This document shows, one piece after another, positions 47,218 through 56,251 of a DNA stretch of 64,000 nt. The stretch comes from Xaviernesmea oryzae (GTDB lineage: Bacteria; Pseudomonadota; Alphaproteobacteria; Rhizobiales; Rhizobiaceae). The stretch is from the NCBI RefSeq assembly GCF_900109605.1, contig NZ_FOAM01000010.1, positions 124,001-188,000 of the forward strand, in the 5' to 3' direction. Below the pieces are notes generated by a model. The model saw only the letters and a list, made by a program, of their open reading frames with translations. It was not told the DNA's origin and ran no database searches. Numbering within the stretch: position 1 is the stretch's first letter; each line of letters begins with the position of its first letter. A program made the translations under genes and the position numbers.

Positions 47218-48114
47218 TCAGAAATTCCAGTTGCGGGCCTTGGCGACGATGAAATCGCGGAAGACCTTGAGCTTGGCGGCGTTTTTCATCTCGTCAGGAT
47301 AGCAGAAATAGGTATCGAACGAAGGAATGTCGGCCTGAATCGGCAGCTGGATCAGGCCCGGATCGCGTCCGACGATATAGTCCGGCATCATGGCAATGCC
47401 GATGCCGAGCAGGCAGGCACGCTTGATCGAGGTCTGGCTGTTGATCTGCAGATGGGAGGGGCGGGGATTGTCGCTCTCGCGCCCGGCGATCTCCAGCCAG
47501 TTGACGTCGAGCAGATAGTTGGGCGCCGGCTCGCCAAAGGTGATGATCCGGTGGTTGTCCAGATCGGCGATCGAATGCGGCTCGCCATGCTTGTTGATAT
47601 AGGAGGGCGCGGCATAAAGGTGCATATGCACCGTAAACAGCTTGCGCTGGATCAGGTCCGATTGCTGGGGCTGGCGCAGGCGGATGGCGCAGTCGGCATG
47701 GCGCATGTTCACGTCCAGCTCCTCATTGTCGAGGATGAGCTGAACCTGCATGTCGGGATAGAGGCTGAGGAATTCCTGCACCTTGTCGGTCAGCCAGCCC
47801 TGGCCGAGGCCGACCGTGGTGGTGATGCGCAGCTTGCCGCTCGGCTTGTCCGTGGTTTCGGTCAGCTGAACGCGCACGCTTTCCAGCTTCATCAGCACGT
47901 CATGCGCTGTGCGATAGAGGATTTCCCCCTGCTCGGTGAGAATCAGGCCGCGGGCATGGCGGTGAAACAGTTTGATACCGACATCCTGCTCGAGCGAGCT
48001 GACCTGGCGGCTGATCGCCGACTGCGACAGATGCAACTTGTCGGCCGCATGGGTGAAGGATCCGGCCTCCGCCGCCGCATGAAAGATGCGCAACTTGTCC
48101 CAGTCGAGCGGCAT
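47218..48114 (-). CDS. lsrB: LysR-family regulator LsrB/VtlR
   Basis: 298-residue LysR regulator, with the winged-helix DNA-binding domain (RIFHAAAEAGSFTHAADKLH, LSQSAISRQVSSLEQDVG) and a substrate-binding domain. Gene order trxB-lsrB-AbcR sRNAs marks it as LsrB (S. meliloti) or VtlR (Brucella/Agrobacterium), which controls AbcR2, LPS and redox genes. Cys142 and Cys234 align with positions reported as redox-sensing Cys146/Cys238 in S. meliloti, from memory; the third reported Cys172 is replaced by Ala here. Another Cys is at 271. Confidence 0.92.
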   Translation of the reverse strand: MPLDWDKLRIFHAAAEAGSFTHAADKLHLSQSAISRQVSSLEQDVGIKLFHRHARGLILTEQGEILYRTAHDVLMKLESVRVQLTETTDKPSGKLRITTTVGLGQGWLTDKVQEFLSLYPDMQVQLILDNEELDVNMRHADCAIRLRQPQQSDLIQRKLFTVHMHLYAAPSYINKHGEPHSIADLDNHRIITFGEPAPNYLLDVNWLEIAGRESDNPRPSHLQINSQTSIKRACLLGIGIAMMPDYIVGRDPGLIQLPIQADIPSFDTYFCYPDEMKNAAKLKVFRDFIVAKARNWNF

Positions 48115-48322
48115 GCCGTCTCCCTCTTATGGGGGGCGAGCGACCGGGCCATGCCTTCAGCCGCCGAGCTCCCGTCTCCCCCCTTGTTTTCGTTCCGCAA
48201 GACGGATGCCGCAGGTTTGATCCAGCCGCTGGCCGCGCCATGCGCTTGCCCGCGCATCTTAGCAGCAGGCGGTGTTCGTTATCGACCGCCAATGCGCCCC
48301 TGCGCCCGGCGGGTCGCAGACC

Positions 48323-49297
48323 TTATTCTGCGGCAATCGCGACCGGAAGATGGCCGGCCAGATAACGCTCCGCTTCCAGCGCCGCCATGCAGCCCATTCC
48401 CGCTGCGGTGATCGCCTGACGATATTGGTCGTCCGTCACGTCGCCCGCGGCAAAAACGCCCGCGACATCGGTGGCGGTTGAATCCGGCGCGGTCCAGAGA
48501 TAGCCGTTGGATTTCAGTCGAAGCTGGCCTTTGAAAAGGTCGGTTGCCGGGGCATGGCCGATTGCCACGAAGACGCCGTCGATCGGCATCGGCGTGATCG
48601 CACCGGTTTTCACATTGCGAAGCGTGACGCCATTCAGCGAGGCCGGCATTGGCGGCTTTGCCGGCGCGCCCTCATAAGCGGCGATCTCATGATCCCAGAG
48701 AATGCGGACATTCTCCTTGGCGAACAGGCGGTCTTGCAGGATGCGCTCGGCCCGGAAGCCATCGCGGCGATGGATGACGGTGACAGTTTTGGCAAGGTTG
48801 GAGAGATAGAGCGCCTCTTCCACGGCGGAGTTGCCGCCACCAACCACGATCACATCCTTGCCGCGATAGAAGAACCCGTCGCAAGTGGCGCAGGCGGATA
48901 CGCCAAAGCCCTTGAAGGTCTCTTCCGTTTCGATGCCAAGCCATTTCGCGCGGGCGCCCGTGGCGATCACCAGTGTGTCGGCCGTCCATACCGTGCCGCT
49001 GTCGGTCATCAGCCGGAAGGGACGGACCGAAAGATCGACGCTGGTGACAAGGTCGCTGACGATTTCGGCGCCGACATGGGTTGCCTGCTTGAGCATTTCG
49101 CTCATCAGCCAAGGCCCCTGGATCGGATCGGCGAAGCCGGGATAGTTTTCCACATCCGTGGTGATCATCAACTGCCCGCCTTGCTCCATGCCGGCGATCA
49201 GCACCGGCTGCAGCATGGCGCGCGCGGCATAGATGGCGGCGGTGTAGCCGGCGGGGCCGGAGCCAATGATCAGCACCTTCGTATGGCGGGAGGTCAT
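48323..49297 (-). CDS. trxB: Thioredoxin-disulfide reductase
   Basis: 324-residue FAD/NADPH flavoenzyme that reduces thioredoxin. The FAD fold is LIIGSGPAGYTAAIYAARA, the redox Cys pair is CATC (136-139 in SACATCDGFFYRG), and the NADPH fold VIVVGGGNSAVEEALY; FAD end VAGVFAAGDVTDDQYRQAIT. Located upstream of lsrB as in S. meliloti, about 200 bases apart; the pair links thioredoxin state and LsrB redox sensing. Confidence 0.96.
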   Translation of the reverse strand: MTSRHTKVLIIGSGPAGYTAAIYAARAMLQPVLIAGMEQGGQLMITTDVENYPGFADPIQGPWLMSEMLKQATHVGAEIVSDLVTSVDLSVRPFRLMTDSGTVWTADTLVIATGARAKWLGIETEETFKGFGVSACATCDGFFYRGKDVIVVGGGNSAVEEALYLSNLAKTVTVIHRRDGFRAERILQDRLFAKENVRILWDHEIAAYEGAPAKPPMPASLNGVTLRNVKTGAITPMPIDGVFVAIGHAPATDLFKGQLRLKSNGYLWTAPDSTATDVAGVFAAGDVTDDQYRQAITAAGMGCMAALEAERYLAGHLPVAIAAE

Positions 49298-49795
49298 GCA
49301 CGTTCCTCGACTGGCGGAGACAGGGTCAAAAACCGGCCGCCGCTTGGGTTTTATGCCTTAGTTTAAGGATCATCCCCCCTTGCTTTCAAGGGTGCTGCGC
49401 CTTTTACCACAAGCGCAGCGCCATTTGCCGTCCAAAATGCGCGGTCTTGTTGCAGGCCTGCCGCGGCAAAGGCGCGCCCTGTGCCATAAAGGGTCAAGAC
49501 GAGGCAAGCGATCGGTCTGATGCGAAAAAGGTCCTGTCGCGACCGCGCTTGCGCATGCGCCCATCAGATTTGACTCCTTGTCGCCTTCTTTCTATCGAAG
49601 ACGGCCAAGCGCATCCCATGAAATCTCGGTGTGGAGGCTCCGTTGCAGCATCGTCACATGCCCGCCCGGTGCTTTCGGCGATTGTTGTGTCGAAGGCCGA
49701 ACTGGAGGGGCGATGATGCGGGCTGGGAGTGGCGGGCACCAGGCAAGCCAAGCCGGATGATGACGTCACCGTTTCCCAATGCATGAGGATGCCAT
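49298..49795. other. Intergenic region upstream of trxB and the first glycosyltransferase
   Basis: 498 bases between divergent genes. Open frames on both strands have no family likeness. Presumed promoter region for trxB (minus) and the glycosyltransferase (plus). Confidence 0.4.
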
Positions 49796-50854
49796 TTGAG
49801 CTTTGTTGCCACTGCCTATCCACAGCCTTTTCCAGCGGAGCCTCAGCGCGGCCCGATCGACCGGGCGCTGTCAGCCTGGGAAACGCGGCGTGTGCGCCGC
49901 CGCCGCGCTCGGGAGCAGGCAGAGGCACCGCTTTCGCTTGCGGGCGGCCGGTCCTTGCGCCCGCTCGCGGCGGAAGACCTGGGTCTCGTCACCTTCACCC
50001 ACAATGACGCCAAGTTCCTGCGCTCCTTTCTCGCGCATTATCGGCGGCTCGGGGTCACGCGCTTTATCGTCGTCGACGATCAATCCCGCGACGGCACGGC
50101 CGAGAGGCTGGCGGCCGAGGCCGATGTCGATCTCTGGAGCTCGCCTCTGCGCTACAAGGATGCGCGGCGCGGCAAGCTCTGGCGCGAAGCCTTGCTCTCG
50201 CTCTACGGCACGGGCCGCTGGTATCTTTCGGTCGATTCCGACGAATACCTCGTTTACGACAGATGTTTCGAGCGGCCCTTGCCCGCGCTGATCGCAACGC
50301 TGGACGCAGCCGGGCAGAAGCGGATGATGGCGCCGATGCTGGATCTCTATCCGCGTGGCCCCTTGAGCCTCTATCCCTTCCAGGGCGCCGACGACACAAT
50401 GCCCTGGGAGGTGGCTGACGGCTATGATGGGGATGGCTATCTGCTGCAGCCCAACCGCCGCTTCCTCAGCCTTCGCGGCGGCCCACGCCAGCGTATGTTC
50501 TCCACCGAAGCCGAACTGGCGAAATATCCGCTGTTGTACTGGGACGAGAGCTGCAGCTTCGGTGTCAGCGTGCATCAACCCTTGCCCTTCACGCGCAATT
50601 TCACCGCGCCGCAAGGCGTGCTCCTGCATTTCAAGTTTTTCGCCGATTATCGCCATAAGACCGAAGCTGCCGTCGCCGAAGAGCAGCATTTCAATGGTGC
50701 CCAGGTCTATCGCACGATTCTCGATCGCGTTGCCGATCAGGGCGACCTGGATTTCACCTATTCCGGCACTCGGCGTTTTACCCGCCCGGAAGAGCTGGCA
50801 AGAGCGGGCTTCATGCGCGAATGGGCGGAGCAGCCAAAACGCGGTCCATTATAA
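49796..50854 (+). CDS. Glycosyltransferase family 2-like protein (Glyco_tranf_2_4), copy 1
   Basis: 352 residues with the domain pattern FTHNDAKFLRSFLAHYRRLG, FIVVDDQSRDGTAE and the metal-binding DSDEYLVY. Later blocks (MPWEVADGYD, LRGGPRQRMF, YPLLYWDESC, LLHFKFFADYR) recur in the next gene. The likely start is TTG 49796 with a GAGGAT site. The Arg-rich N-terminal 50 residues may bind membrane or a partner. Probably adds a sugar to an extracellular polysaccharide or LPS. It sits with its paralogue between trxB and lrp, where neither is expected. Confidence 0.85.
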   Translation: MSFVATAYPQPFPAEPQRGPIDRALSAWETRRVRRRRAREQAEAPLSLAGGRSLRPLAAEDLGLVTFTHNDAKFLRSFLAHYRRLGVTRFIVVDDQSRDGTAERLAAEADVDLWSSPLRYKDARRGKLWREALLSLYGTGRWYLSVDSDEYLVYDRCFERPLPALIATLDAAGQKRMMAPMLDLYPRGPLSLYPFQGADDTMPWEVADGYDGDGYLLQPNRRFLSLRGGPRQRMFSTEAELAKYPLLYWDESCSFGVSVHQPLPFTRNFTAPQGVLLHFKFFADYRHKTEAAVAEEQHFNGAQVYRTILDRVADQGDLDFTYSGTRRFTRPEELARAGFMREWAEQPKRGPL

Positions 50855-50877
50855 AAGAAATTACTTTAACATATAAT
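50849..50877 (+). promoter_or_regulatory. Putative promoter of glycosyltransferase copy 2
   Basis: TTATAA and a perfect TATAAT are separated by 17 bases inside an AT-rich 45-base island, unlike surrounding DNA. A 6-bp hairpin (GCAGGA/TCCTGC) at 50901-50917 lies in the leader. Confidence 0.5.
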
Positions 50878-50956
50878 GCGAATATTATAGGTTCCCGCCC
50901 GCAGGATGATCTCCTGCAGCAGGCCGGCTTGTTGCCCGGCTTTAACGGGACCGTTC

Positions 50957-52006
50957 ATGCCGCAGAGTTACGCCTATCCCAATCCCGTGCTGCCGGATGC
51001 ATTCTTCAAGACAGGACCGTTCGCCTATCTCCGGGCATTGAATGCCAACAGGCGTTTCAGCAAGCGCCGAGCGCGGCTGGCGATGTCAGATCCCACGTTG
51101 CGTCGCTTCAATCTCGCGCCACCACGCGCGCTACGGGCGGATGATATCCCGCTGGTGTTTCTATGTCATAATGACCGCGCGTTCCTGCCGTCCTTCCTTG
51201 CGCATTACCGGGGACTGGGTGTTACGCGCTTCATCTGTGTCGATGATGCCTCCACGGATGAGAGCCAAGCATATCTGGAGGCCGAGCCCGATGTCGATCT
51301 CTGGATCTCCGATCTGCGCTATGGCGCTGCCAACCGTGGCAGGCTCTGGCGCGAGAGCCTGTTCGAGATTTACGGTCGCCATCGATGGTACGTCAACGTC
51401 GATGCCGACGAATATCTGGTCTACCAAAGCTGCGCCGAGCGGCCGCTCTCCAGGTTGATCGACAGGCTGCAGGCCTTGGGGATAACGCGGCTTTCCGCGC
51501 CGATGATCGACTTTTACCCGGCAGGCCCCGTCGGAGATTTCATCTTTAGTGGCGACAGCCGCGTCATGCCCTGGGAGGTTGCGACCCATTATGATGTCGC
51601 CGGCTATGATCTGTCGCGCTCCTCCATCTCCCTACAGGTCAGGGGTGGCCCGCGTCGGCGGATCTTTGGCGCGGATGTTCAGCTCATCAAGTTTCCGCTG
51701 CTCTATTGGGACGATGCCTGCAGTCTCGGCACGTCAATCCACCATCCCATACCCTTCCAGCAAAATTTCGCGCCCATTGCCGGCGTGCTGCTCCATTTCA
51801 AATTCTTTGCAGGGGTCTCGGCCCGCTTCGAACGCATTTCGTCAAACGGCCAGCATTTCGGCGGCGCCGAGCACTACAAGCTGATGCTCGGTCATATGGA
51901 GGACTTGAACAGGCTCGATTTTACCGATTCGGTCTCCCACCGCTTTGCCGATCCTGACAGCATGGTCGAGGAAGGCTTCATGCGCAGCCTATGGCCAGTT
52001 CTCTAA
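50957..52006 (+). CDS. Glycosyltransferase family 2-like protein (Glyco_tranf_2_4), copy 2
   Basis: 349 residues, a clear paralogue of the preceding gene: FLCHNDRAFLPSFLAHYRGL, FICVDDASTDES, the metal motif DADEYLVYQS, MPWEVATHYD, VRGGPRRRIF, FPLLYWDDACSLG and LLHFKFFAG. Start ATG 50957 follows an ACGGGA site; the longer upstream frame is poor. The two copies probably arose by tandem duplication and diverged in acceptor range. Own promoter is likely at 50849. Confidence 0.85.
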   Translation: MPQSYAYPNPVLPDAFFKTGPFAYLRALNANRRFSKRRARLAMSDPTLRRFNLAPPRALRADDIPLVFLCHNDRAFLPSFLAHYRGLGVTRFICVDDASTDESQAYLEAEPDVDLWISDLRYGAANRGRLWRESLFEIYGRHRWYVNVDADEYLVYQSCAERPLSRLIDRLQALGITRLSAPMIDFYPAGPVGDFIFSGDSRVMPWEVATHYDVAGYDLSRSSISLQVRGGPRRRIFGADVQLIKFPLLYWDDACSLGTSIHHPIPFQQNFAPIAGVLLHFKFFAGVSARFERISSNGQHFGGAEHYKLMLGHMEDLNRLDFTDSVSHRFADPDSMVEEGFMRSLWPVL

Positions 52007-52135
52007 ACAGGGCCGCATCGGCCGCCCTCAGGCGACCCTTCGCTTCACCTTGATGCCGCGCAGAAGACGTGGCACATCTCGGTCCTTCGCCCATCGGGGT
52101 GGCAAGACGGAACGACAAGAAGAAGGCGGGGAAGC

Positions 52136-52603
52136 GTGCTGCGGGCCGAGCTCGACGCGATCGATCTGAAAATCCTGCGCGAATTGCAGGAAGACGGTCG
52201 GATCACCAATGTCGATCTGGCCGAACGCGTGGGCATTTCCGCCCCGCCCTGTCTTCGCCGCGTGCGCAAGCTGGAAGAGGCGGGCATCATCCGCGGCTAT
52301 CGCGCGATCCTCAACGCGCCGTCCCTTGGCTATGATCTCGTGGCCTTCTGCATGGTTGGCTTGAAGCACCAGTCCGAAGCCGATCTTAAAGCTTTCGCCG
52401 CGCGCACGCGCGATTGGCCGATGGTGCGCGAAGCCTGGATGGTTTCGGGCGACAGCGACTATCTCCTGCACTGTCTGGCGGAGAATCTTGCAGCCTTCCA
52501 GGATTTCGTTATTGAACGACTGACGGCCGCCGACAATGTCGACACCGTCCGCACCATGCTGACCATTCGCAAGGTCAAGGAGGCCGCGCTCGTCGGCCTC
52601 TGA
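52136..52603 (+). CDS. lrp: Lrp/AsnC-family regulator
   Basis: 155 residues: helix-turn-helix LDAIDLKILRELQEDGRITN with VGISAPPCLRRVRKLEEAGI, then the ligand-binding RAM domain (GYDLVAFCMVGLKHQ...). Such proteins respond to amino acids. The start GTG at 52136 has a GGGGAAG site. It opens the plus-strand run leading into the lps genes; in S. meliloti an lrp gene is recalled in the same place between lps genes and trxB. Confidence 0.93.
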   Translation: MLRAELDAIDLKILRELQEDGRITNVDLAERVGISAPPCLRRVRKLEEAGIIRGYRAILNAPSLGYDLVAFCMVGLKHQSEADLKAFAARTRDWPMVREAWMVSGDSDYLLHCLAENLAAFQDFVIERLTAADNVDTVRTMLTIRKVKEAALVGL

Positions 52604-52671
52604 GGAGGGCGATGGTCTTGCCGGTACTGGCGTGGGCGCGCCGATAGGCCATGCAGCCCAAGAAATGAAGG

Positions 52672-53391
52672 ATGATCGTGACGAAATTCCTGCGCTCTCT
52701 GCGCCGACGTTGGCGCATCCTGACCGAGGCTGAGCGTGTCCGCCTCGATGGCATCACGATCGATACCCGCAAGGGCCACATCGCCGACGACATCCGTGCC
52801 CTGATCTTTCGTGAAGCCTATGAGGATACCGAGCGGGCGCTGATCCGCAACGCCTTAAGGCCCGGCATGCGGGTTCTCGAAATCGGCGCCGGCCTCGGCG
52901 TGGTCAGCCTGATTCTGGCGCGGATCGCCGGGCCCGGAAAGGTGCTGGCCTATGAGGCCAATCCGACGCTGGAGGCCAAGATCCGCGGCAATTTCGCCCT
53001 CAATTCCAGCCTACCGGAACTGCGCATGAAAGCGTTGACGGTGGATGGCGCACCGGTGCGGTTTTTCGTCGATGGCGCACTTCTCTCGTCGAGCGTGTAT
53101 GACCGCGCCAAGGGCCTGAACGCGACGATGGTGGAGAGCGATGCTTTGCCGGCCGTGCTGGCCGATTTCCGGCCGGATATGCTGGTCATCGACGTCGAGG
53201 GCGCCGAGGTCGATTTGCTTGGCCTGCCGAACCTCGATCCGCTGGCTCATATCATCGCCGAACTGCATCCCCATATTGTCGGCGATGCGGCAATCGATGG
53301 GCTGATCGCGCATCTTGCGCGCCTCGGCTTCCAGCTGGCGGAACGCAACCGCAAGGCTGCCTATTTCCGTCGGGACCTGGTTCATGTCTGA
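52672..53391 (+). CDS. FkbM-family methyltransferase
   Basis: 239 residues. The SAM-binding motif is VLEIGAGLGVVSLILARIAG, with AYEANPTLEAKIRGNFALNS and LVIDVEGAEVDLL typical of FkbM enzymes, which O-methylate sugars and polyketides. In this context it may methylate a sugar of the LPS core or O-chain. It overlaps lpsC by 8 bases and appears to be part of the lps operon, an addition to the lpsCDE set I recall. Confidence 0.88.
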   Translation: MIVTKFLRSLRRRWRILTEAERVRLDGITIDTRKGHIADDIRALIFREAYEDTERALIRNALRPGMRVLEIGAGLGVVSLILARIAGPGKVLAYEANPTLEAKIRGNFALNSSLPELRMKALTVDGAPVRFFVDGALLSSSVYDRAKGLNATMVESDALPAVLADFRPDMLVIDVEGAEVDLLGLPNLDPLAHIIAELHPHIVGDAAIDGLIAHLARLGFQLAERNRKAAYFRRDLVHV

Positions 53392-54199
53392 TGCGAAGCT
53401 GCCGCTCTCGGCCTTCATTATCTGTTTGAACGAAGAGGCCTATCTCGGCGCCTGTCTCGACAGTCTCGCCGAATGTGCCGAAATCGTCGTGGTGGATTCC
53501 GGCTCGACGGATGGAACGCAGGCCTTGGTCGAGCGCTATATCGCTGGGGGCTGGCCAATCCGCTTTGTCCATGAGGCCTGGCGCGGCTATGCCGGGCAGA
53601 AGCAGTTCGCCCTCGATCTGTGTACGCAACCGTGGCGGCTCAATATCGACGCCGACGAGCGGCTGGACCGGGCTTTGCGAGACAGCCTGCCGACGCTTCT
53701 CGCCGCGCCGCCTGAGATCGTCGGCTGGAAGGTCGCCCGCCGCCCTTATCTCATCGGCTATGGTTATACGCCGGCCCGTGTGCGTGAGCGCAAGAACCTT
53801 CGGCTGATCCGGGCAGGGCAGGGCGCCTATGATCTGGCACAGGCCGTGCACGAAGGAATCGTGCCCCGGGGGCGCGTCGAGAAAGCCTCAGCCGGCGGTC
53901 TTCTGCATTACCGCCCGCTGATCCTCGACGAGCAGATCCTCAAGGAAAACAAATATTCCACGCTGAAGGCCGATCAGCAGACCGCTGAAGGGCGGCGGCC
54001 GAAGGCGGCGAAACTGATCTTCTCGCCATTGCTTTATTTCCTGCGGCTCTATCTGCGCAATGGCTTATGGCGCTGTGGTCTTCCGGGATTCATCGAGGCA
54101 ATGACCGGCGCCGTCTATGCTTTCCTCACCCAGGCAAAGCTCTACCAGCGGGATGCCTTGAAGCGGCGCCCGAACGTGGACGATGCGAAAGGGCGTTAG
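53384..54199 (+). CDS. lpsC: LPS core glycosyltransferase, family 2 (LpsC-like)
   Basis: 271 residues of the WaaE/KdtX-type family 2 group: LSAFIICLNEEAYLGACLDS, VVDSGSTDGTQ, the metal motif IDADERL, and YAGQKQFALDLC typical of core beta-glycosyltransferases. C-terminal YFLRLYLRNGLWRCGLPGFI binds membrane. ATG 53384 overlaps the FkbM gene by 8 bases. Symbol assigned from gene order B-E-D-C, not biochemical proof. Confidence 0.85.
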   Translation: MSDAKLPLSAFIICLNEEAYLGACLDSLAECAEIVVVDSGSTDGTQALVERYIAGGWPIRFVHEAWRGYAGQKQFALDLCTQPWRLNIDADERLDRALRDSLPTLLAAPPEIVGWKVARRPYLIGYGYTPARVRERKNLRLIRAGQGAYDLAQAVHEGIVPRGRVEKASAGGLLHYRPLILDEQILKENKYSTLKADQQTAEGRRPKAAKLIFSPLLYFLRLYLRNGLWRCGLPGFIEAMTGAVYAFLTQAKLYQRDALKRRPNVDDAKGR

Positions 54200-55225
54200 A
54201 TGCGGGTCTTGCACATTCACTTCGGCAAGGAGGGCGGTGCCGAGCGATTCTTCGTCAATCTGGTCAACGCATTGCATGAGCGGGGGGTGGAGCAGCAGGT
54301 GCTGATCCGGCCCGGCCGCAGCTGGCGTGGCGAGATTGAATGTGCCGCCACAGTGCATGAAGGGATCTTCCGGCGCATCTCGCTCTCGCGTTTCCTGTTG
54401 GCCTTTCGCCTGCGCCGCATTCTCAAACGCTTCAAGCCGGATGTGATCGTCTCCTGGCAGCTGCGCGCCAGCCGCTTCATGCCCGCCGTCGATGGGGTCA
54501 AGCGCATTGCCCGGCTCGGGGATTATCCCGAGCATCTCGGCTACTACACCCATTGCCAGACGCTTGTCTGCATCACACCTGACATGGCGCAGCGGGTGCG
54601 CGCGCTCGGCTGGACACGCGGGCTGGAAGTGATTCCGAACTTCACCCGCTCACGGCCCATGGCGCCCGTGGCGAGAGCCGAGATGTCGACCCCGGAAGGA
54701 GCCTTCGTCGTCCTCGGTCTCGGCCGTTTCGTGCCGCGCAAGGGCTTCGATCTCCTGATCAAGGCCATAGCGGCGGTCGAGGGCGCGTTTCTCTGGCTGG
54801 TCGGCGACGGCCCGGAGCGCGGCAATCTGGAAGCGTTGGTGGCGTCCCTGGGCTTGAGCGAGCGGGTCCGCTTTACCGGATGGCGCACCGATGCCTATGC
54901 CTATCTCGCGGCCTCGGACGCGTTCGTCATTCCGTCCCTTCACGAGCCGCTCGGCAATGTCTGCCTGGAGGGCTGGGGCGCAGGCAAGCCGACGATCGCC
55001 TTCAAGGCGGAAGGCCCCTCCTTTGCCATGACTCATGAAGAGGATGCGCTGATGGTCGAGGTCGGCGATGTCGATGGTCTCGCGGCCGCCATCACGCGGC
55101 TGCGTGACGACGAGGGGCTGCGCACGCGGCTTGTGGACGGTGGGCGACGCACCATCGAAACGCGCTTTTCGGAAGACGCCATCGCTTCGGCCTATCTGCA
55201 ACTCTTCGCTGGCCAGGACAGCTGA
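54200..55225 (+). CDS. lpsD: LPS core glycosyltransferase, family 4 (LpsD-like)
   Basis: 341-residue GT-B enzyme. Starts MRVLHIHFGKEGGAERFFVN, continues with LGRFVPRKGFDLLIKAI and ends in the nucleotide-sugar site PSLHEPLGNVCLEGWGAGKP. The start codon immediately follows the previous stop. It is a close paralogue of the next gene, indicating tandem duplication. Predicted to add a core sugar in the cytosol. Confidence 0.88.
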   Translation: MRVLHIHFGKEGGAERFFVNLVNALHERGVEQQVLIRPGRSWRGEIECAATVHEGIFRRISLSRFLLAFRLRRILKRFKPDVIVSWQLRASRFMPAVDGVKRIARLGDYPEHLGYYTHCQTLVCITPDMAQRVRALGWTRGLEVIPNFTRSRPMAPVARAEMSTPEGAFVVLGLGRFVPRKGFDLLIKAIAAVEGAFLWLVGDGPERGNLEALVASLGLSERVRFTGWRTDAYAYLAASDAFVIPSLHEPLGNVCLEGWGAGKPTIAFKAEGPSFAMTHEEDALMVEVGDVDGLAAAITRLRDDEGLRTRLVDGGRRTIETRFSEDAIASAYLQLFAGQDS

Positions 55226-55228
55226 CGC

Positions 55229-56251
55229 ATGCAGGTCGTTCACTATCACTTCGGCAAGGATGGTGGGGCAGAGCGCTTCTTCGTTCAGTTTGCCAATGCG
55301 CTGGCCAGGCGTGGCGTTTACCAAAGCGCTATCATCCGGCCAGACCGGGCCTGGCGGGCCGATCTCGATCCGTCGATCAAGGTCGAGGAAAGCCATTTCC
55401 GCAATCTTTCACCGGACCGCTTCCTGCTGCCGATCAGGGCTGCCCGCATGGCCCGCCGGCTGAAACCGGATGCGCTGATGGCCTGGGCGCCACGCGCCAG
55501 CATGCTGATGCCTGCCTATCCCGGCTGTATCAAACTTTCCCGGCTTGGCGACTATCCGCCGAAGCTCGACTATTTCCGCAACAGCGACATGCTCGTGTGC
55601 AATACACCCGGCATCGCCGATCACGTGCGCAAGCTCGGCTGGACACGCGGGCTCACTGTGATTTCGAACTTCACCGATACGCAGAGGGTGGCGCCGACAG
55701 ACCGCGCGCAATGGAAAACGCCGCAGCATGTGCCGCTGATCGTTTCGCTCGGACGCTTCGTGCATCGCAAAGGCTTTCACACGCTGATCGAGGCAGTGGC
55801 GCGACACTCATCCGCCTATCTCTGGCTGGCGGGCGAGGGGGAGGAGCAGGACGCGCTGACACGACTGGCGCGAGAAAAGGGCCTGGGCGAGCGCATCCGC
55901 TTTCTCGGCTGGCAAAAGGATGCGCGGCCCTTCATCGCGGCAGCCGATGTGTTCGTCATGCCGTCGCTTCATGAGCCGCTTGGCAATGTGATCCTGGAAG
56001 CCTGGGCGCAGCGGCGGCCGGTGGTCTCCTCGCGCTCGGAAGGGCCGTCTTGGTTCATGCGCGATGGTGAGAACGGCCTGTTGGCGGAAATCGAGAATGT
56101 CGATAGCTTCAGTGCGGCCATCGAGGCTCTGCTGGCAGATCCTGCCTTGGCCGCGCGTCTGGCCGAGGGGGGGCATCGCACGCTGTTGAGCCAGTTTTCC
56201 GAGGAGGCGGTGACCGGCGCCTATCTCGACCTGTTCAGCCGCCGGCCATGA
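55229..56251 (+). CDS. lpsE: LPS core glycosyltransferase, family 4 (LpsE-like)
   Basis: 340-residue GT-B enzyme, paralogous to its upstream neighbour: MQVVHYHFGKDGGAERFFVQ, SLGRFVHRKGFHTLIEAVAR and PSLHEPLGNVILEAWAQRRP. Three bases separate it from lpsD. Its end overlaps lpsB by 17 bases in convergent orientation. Symbol by synteny; the exact linkage is unknown. Confidence 0.88.
   Translation: MQVVHYHFGKDGGAERFFVQFANALARRGVYQSAIIRPDRAWRADLDPSIKVEESHFRNLSPDRFLLPIRAARMARRLKPDALMAWAPRASMLMPAYPGCIKLSRLGDYPPKLDYFRNSDMLVCNTPGIADHVRKLGWTRGLTVISNFTDTQRVAPTDRAQWKTPQHVPLIVSLGRFVHRKGFHTLIEAVARHSSAYLWLAGEGEEQDALTRLAREKGLGERIRFLGWQKDARPFIAAADVFVMPSLHEPLGNVILEAWAQRRPVVSSRSEGPSWFMRDGENGLLAEIENVDSFSAAIEALLADPALAARLAEGGHRTLLSQFSEEAVTGAYLDLFSRRP

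Noticed and set aside
47065-48411. A 448-codon plus-strand frame across lsrB
   Set aside because: Antisense to the clear LysR gene and runs through its terminator; no homology.
49494-49928. A 144-codon minus-strand frame upstream of the glycosyltransferase
   Set aside because: No ribosome binding site, no family likeness, and it overlaps the start of the opposite glycosyltransferase gene.
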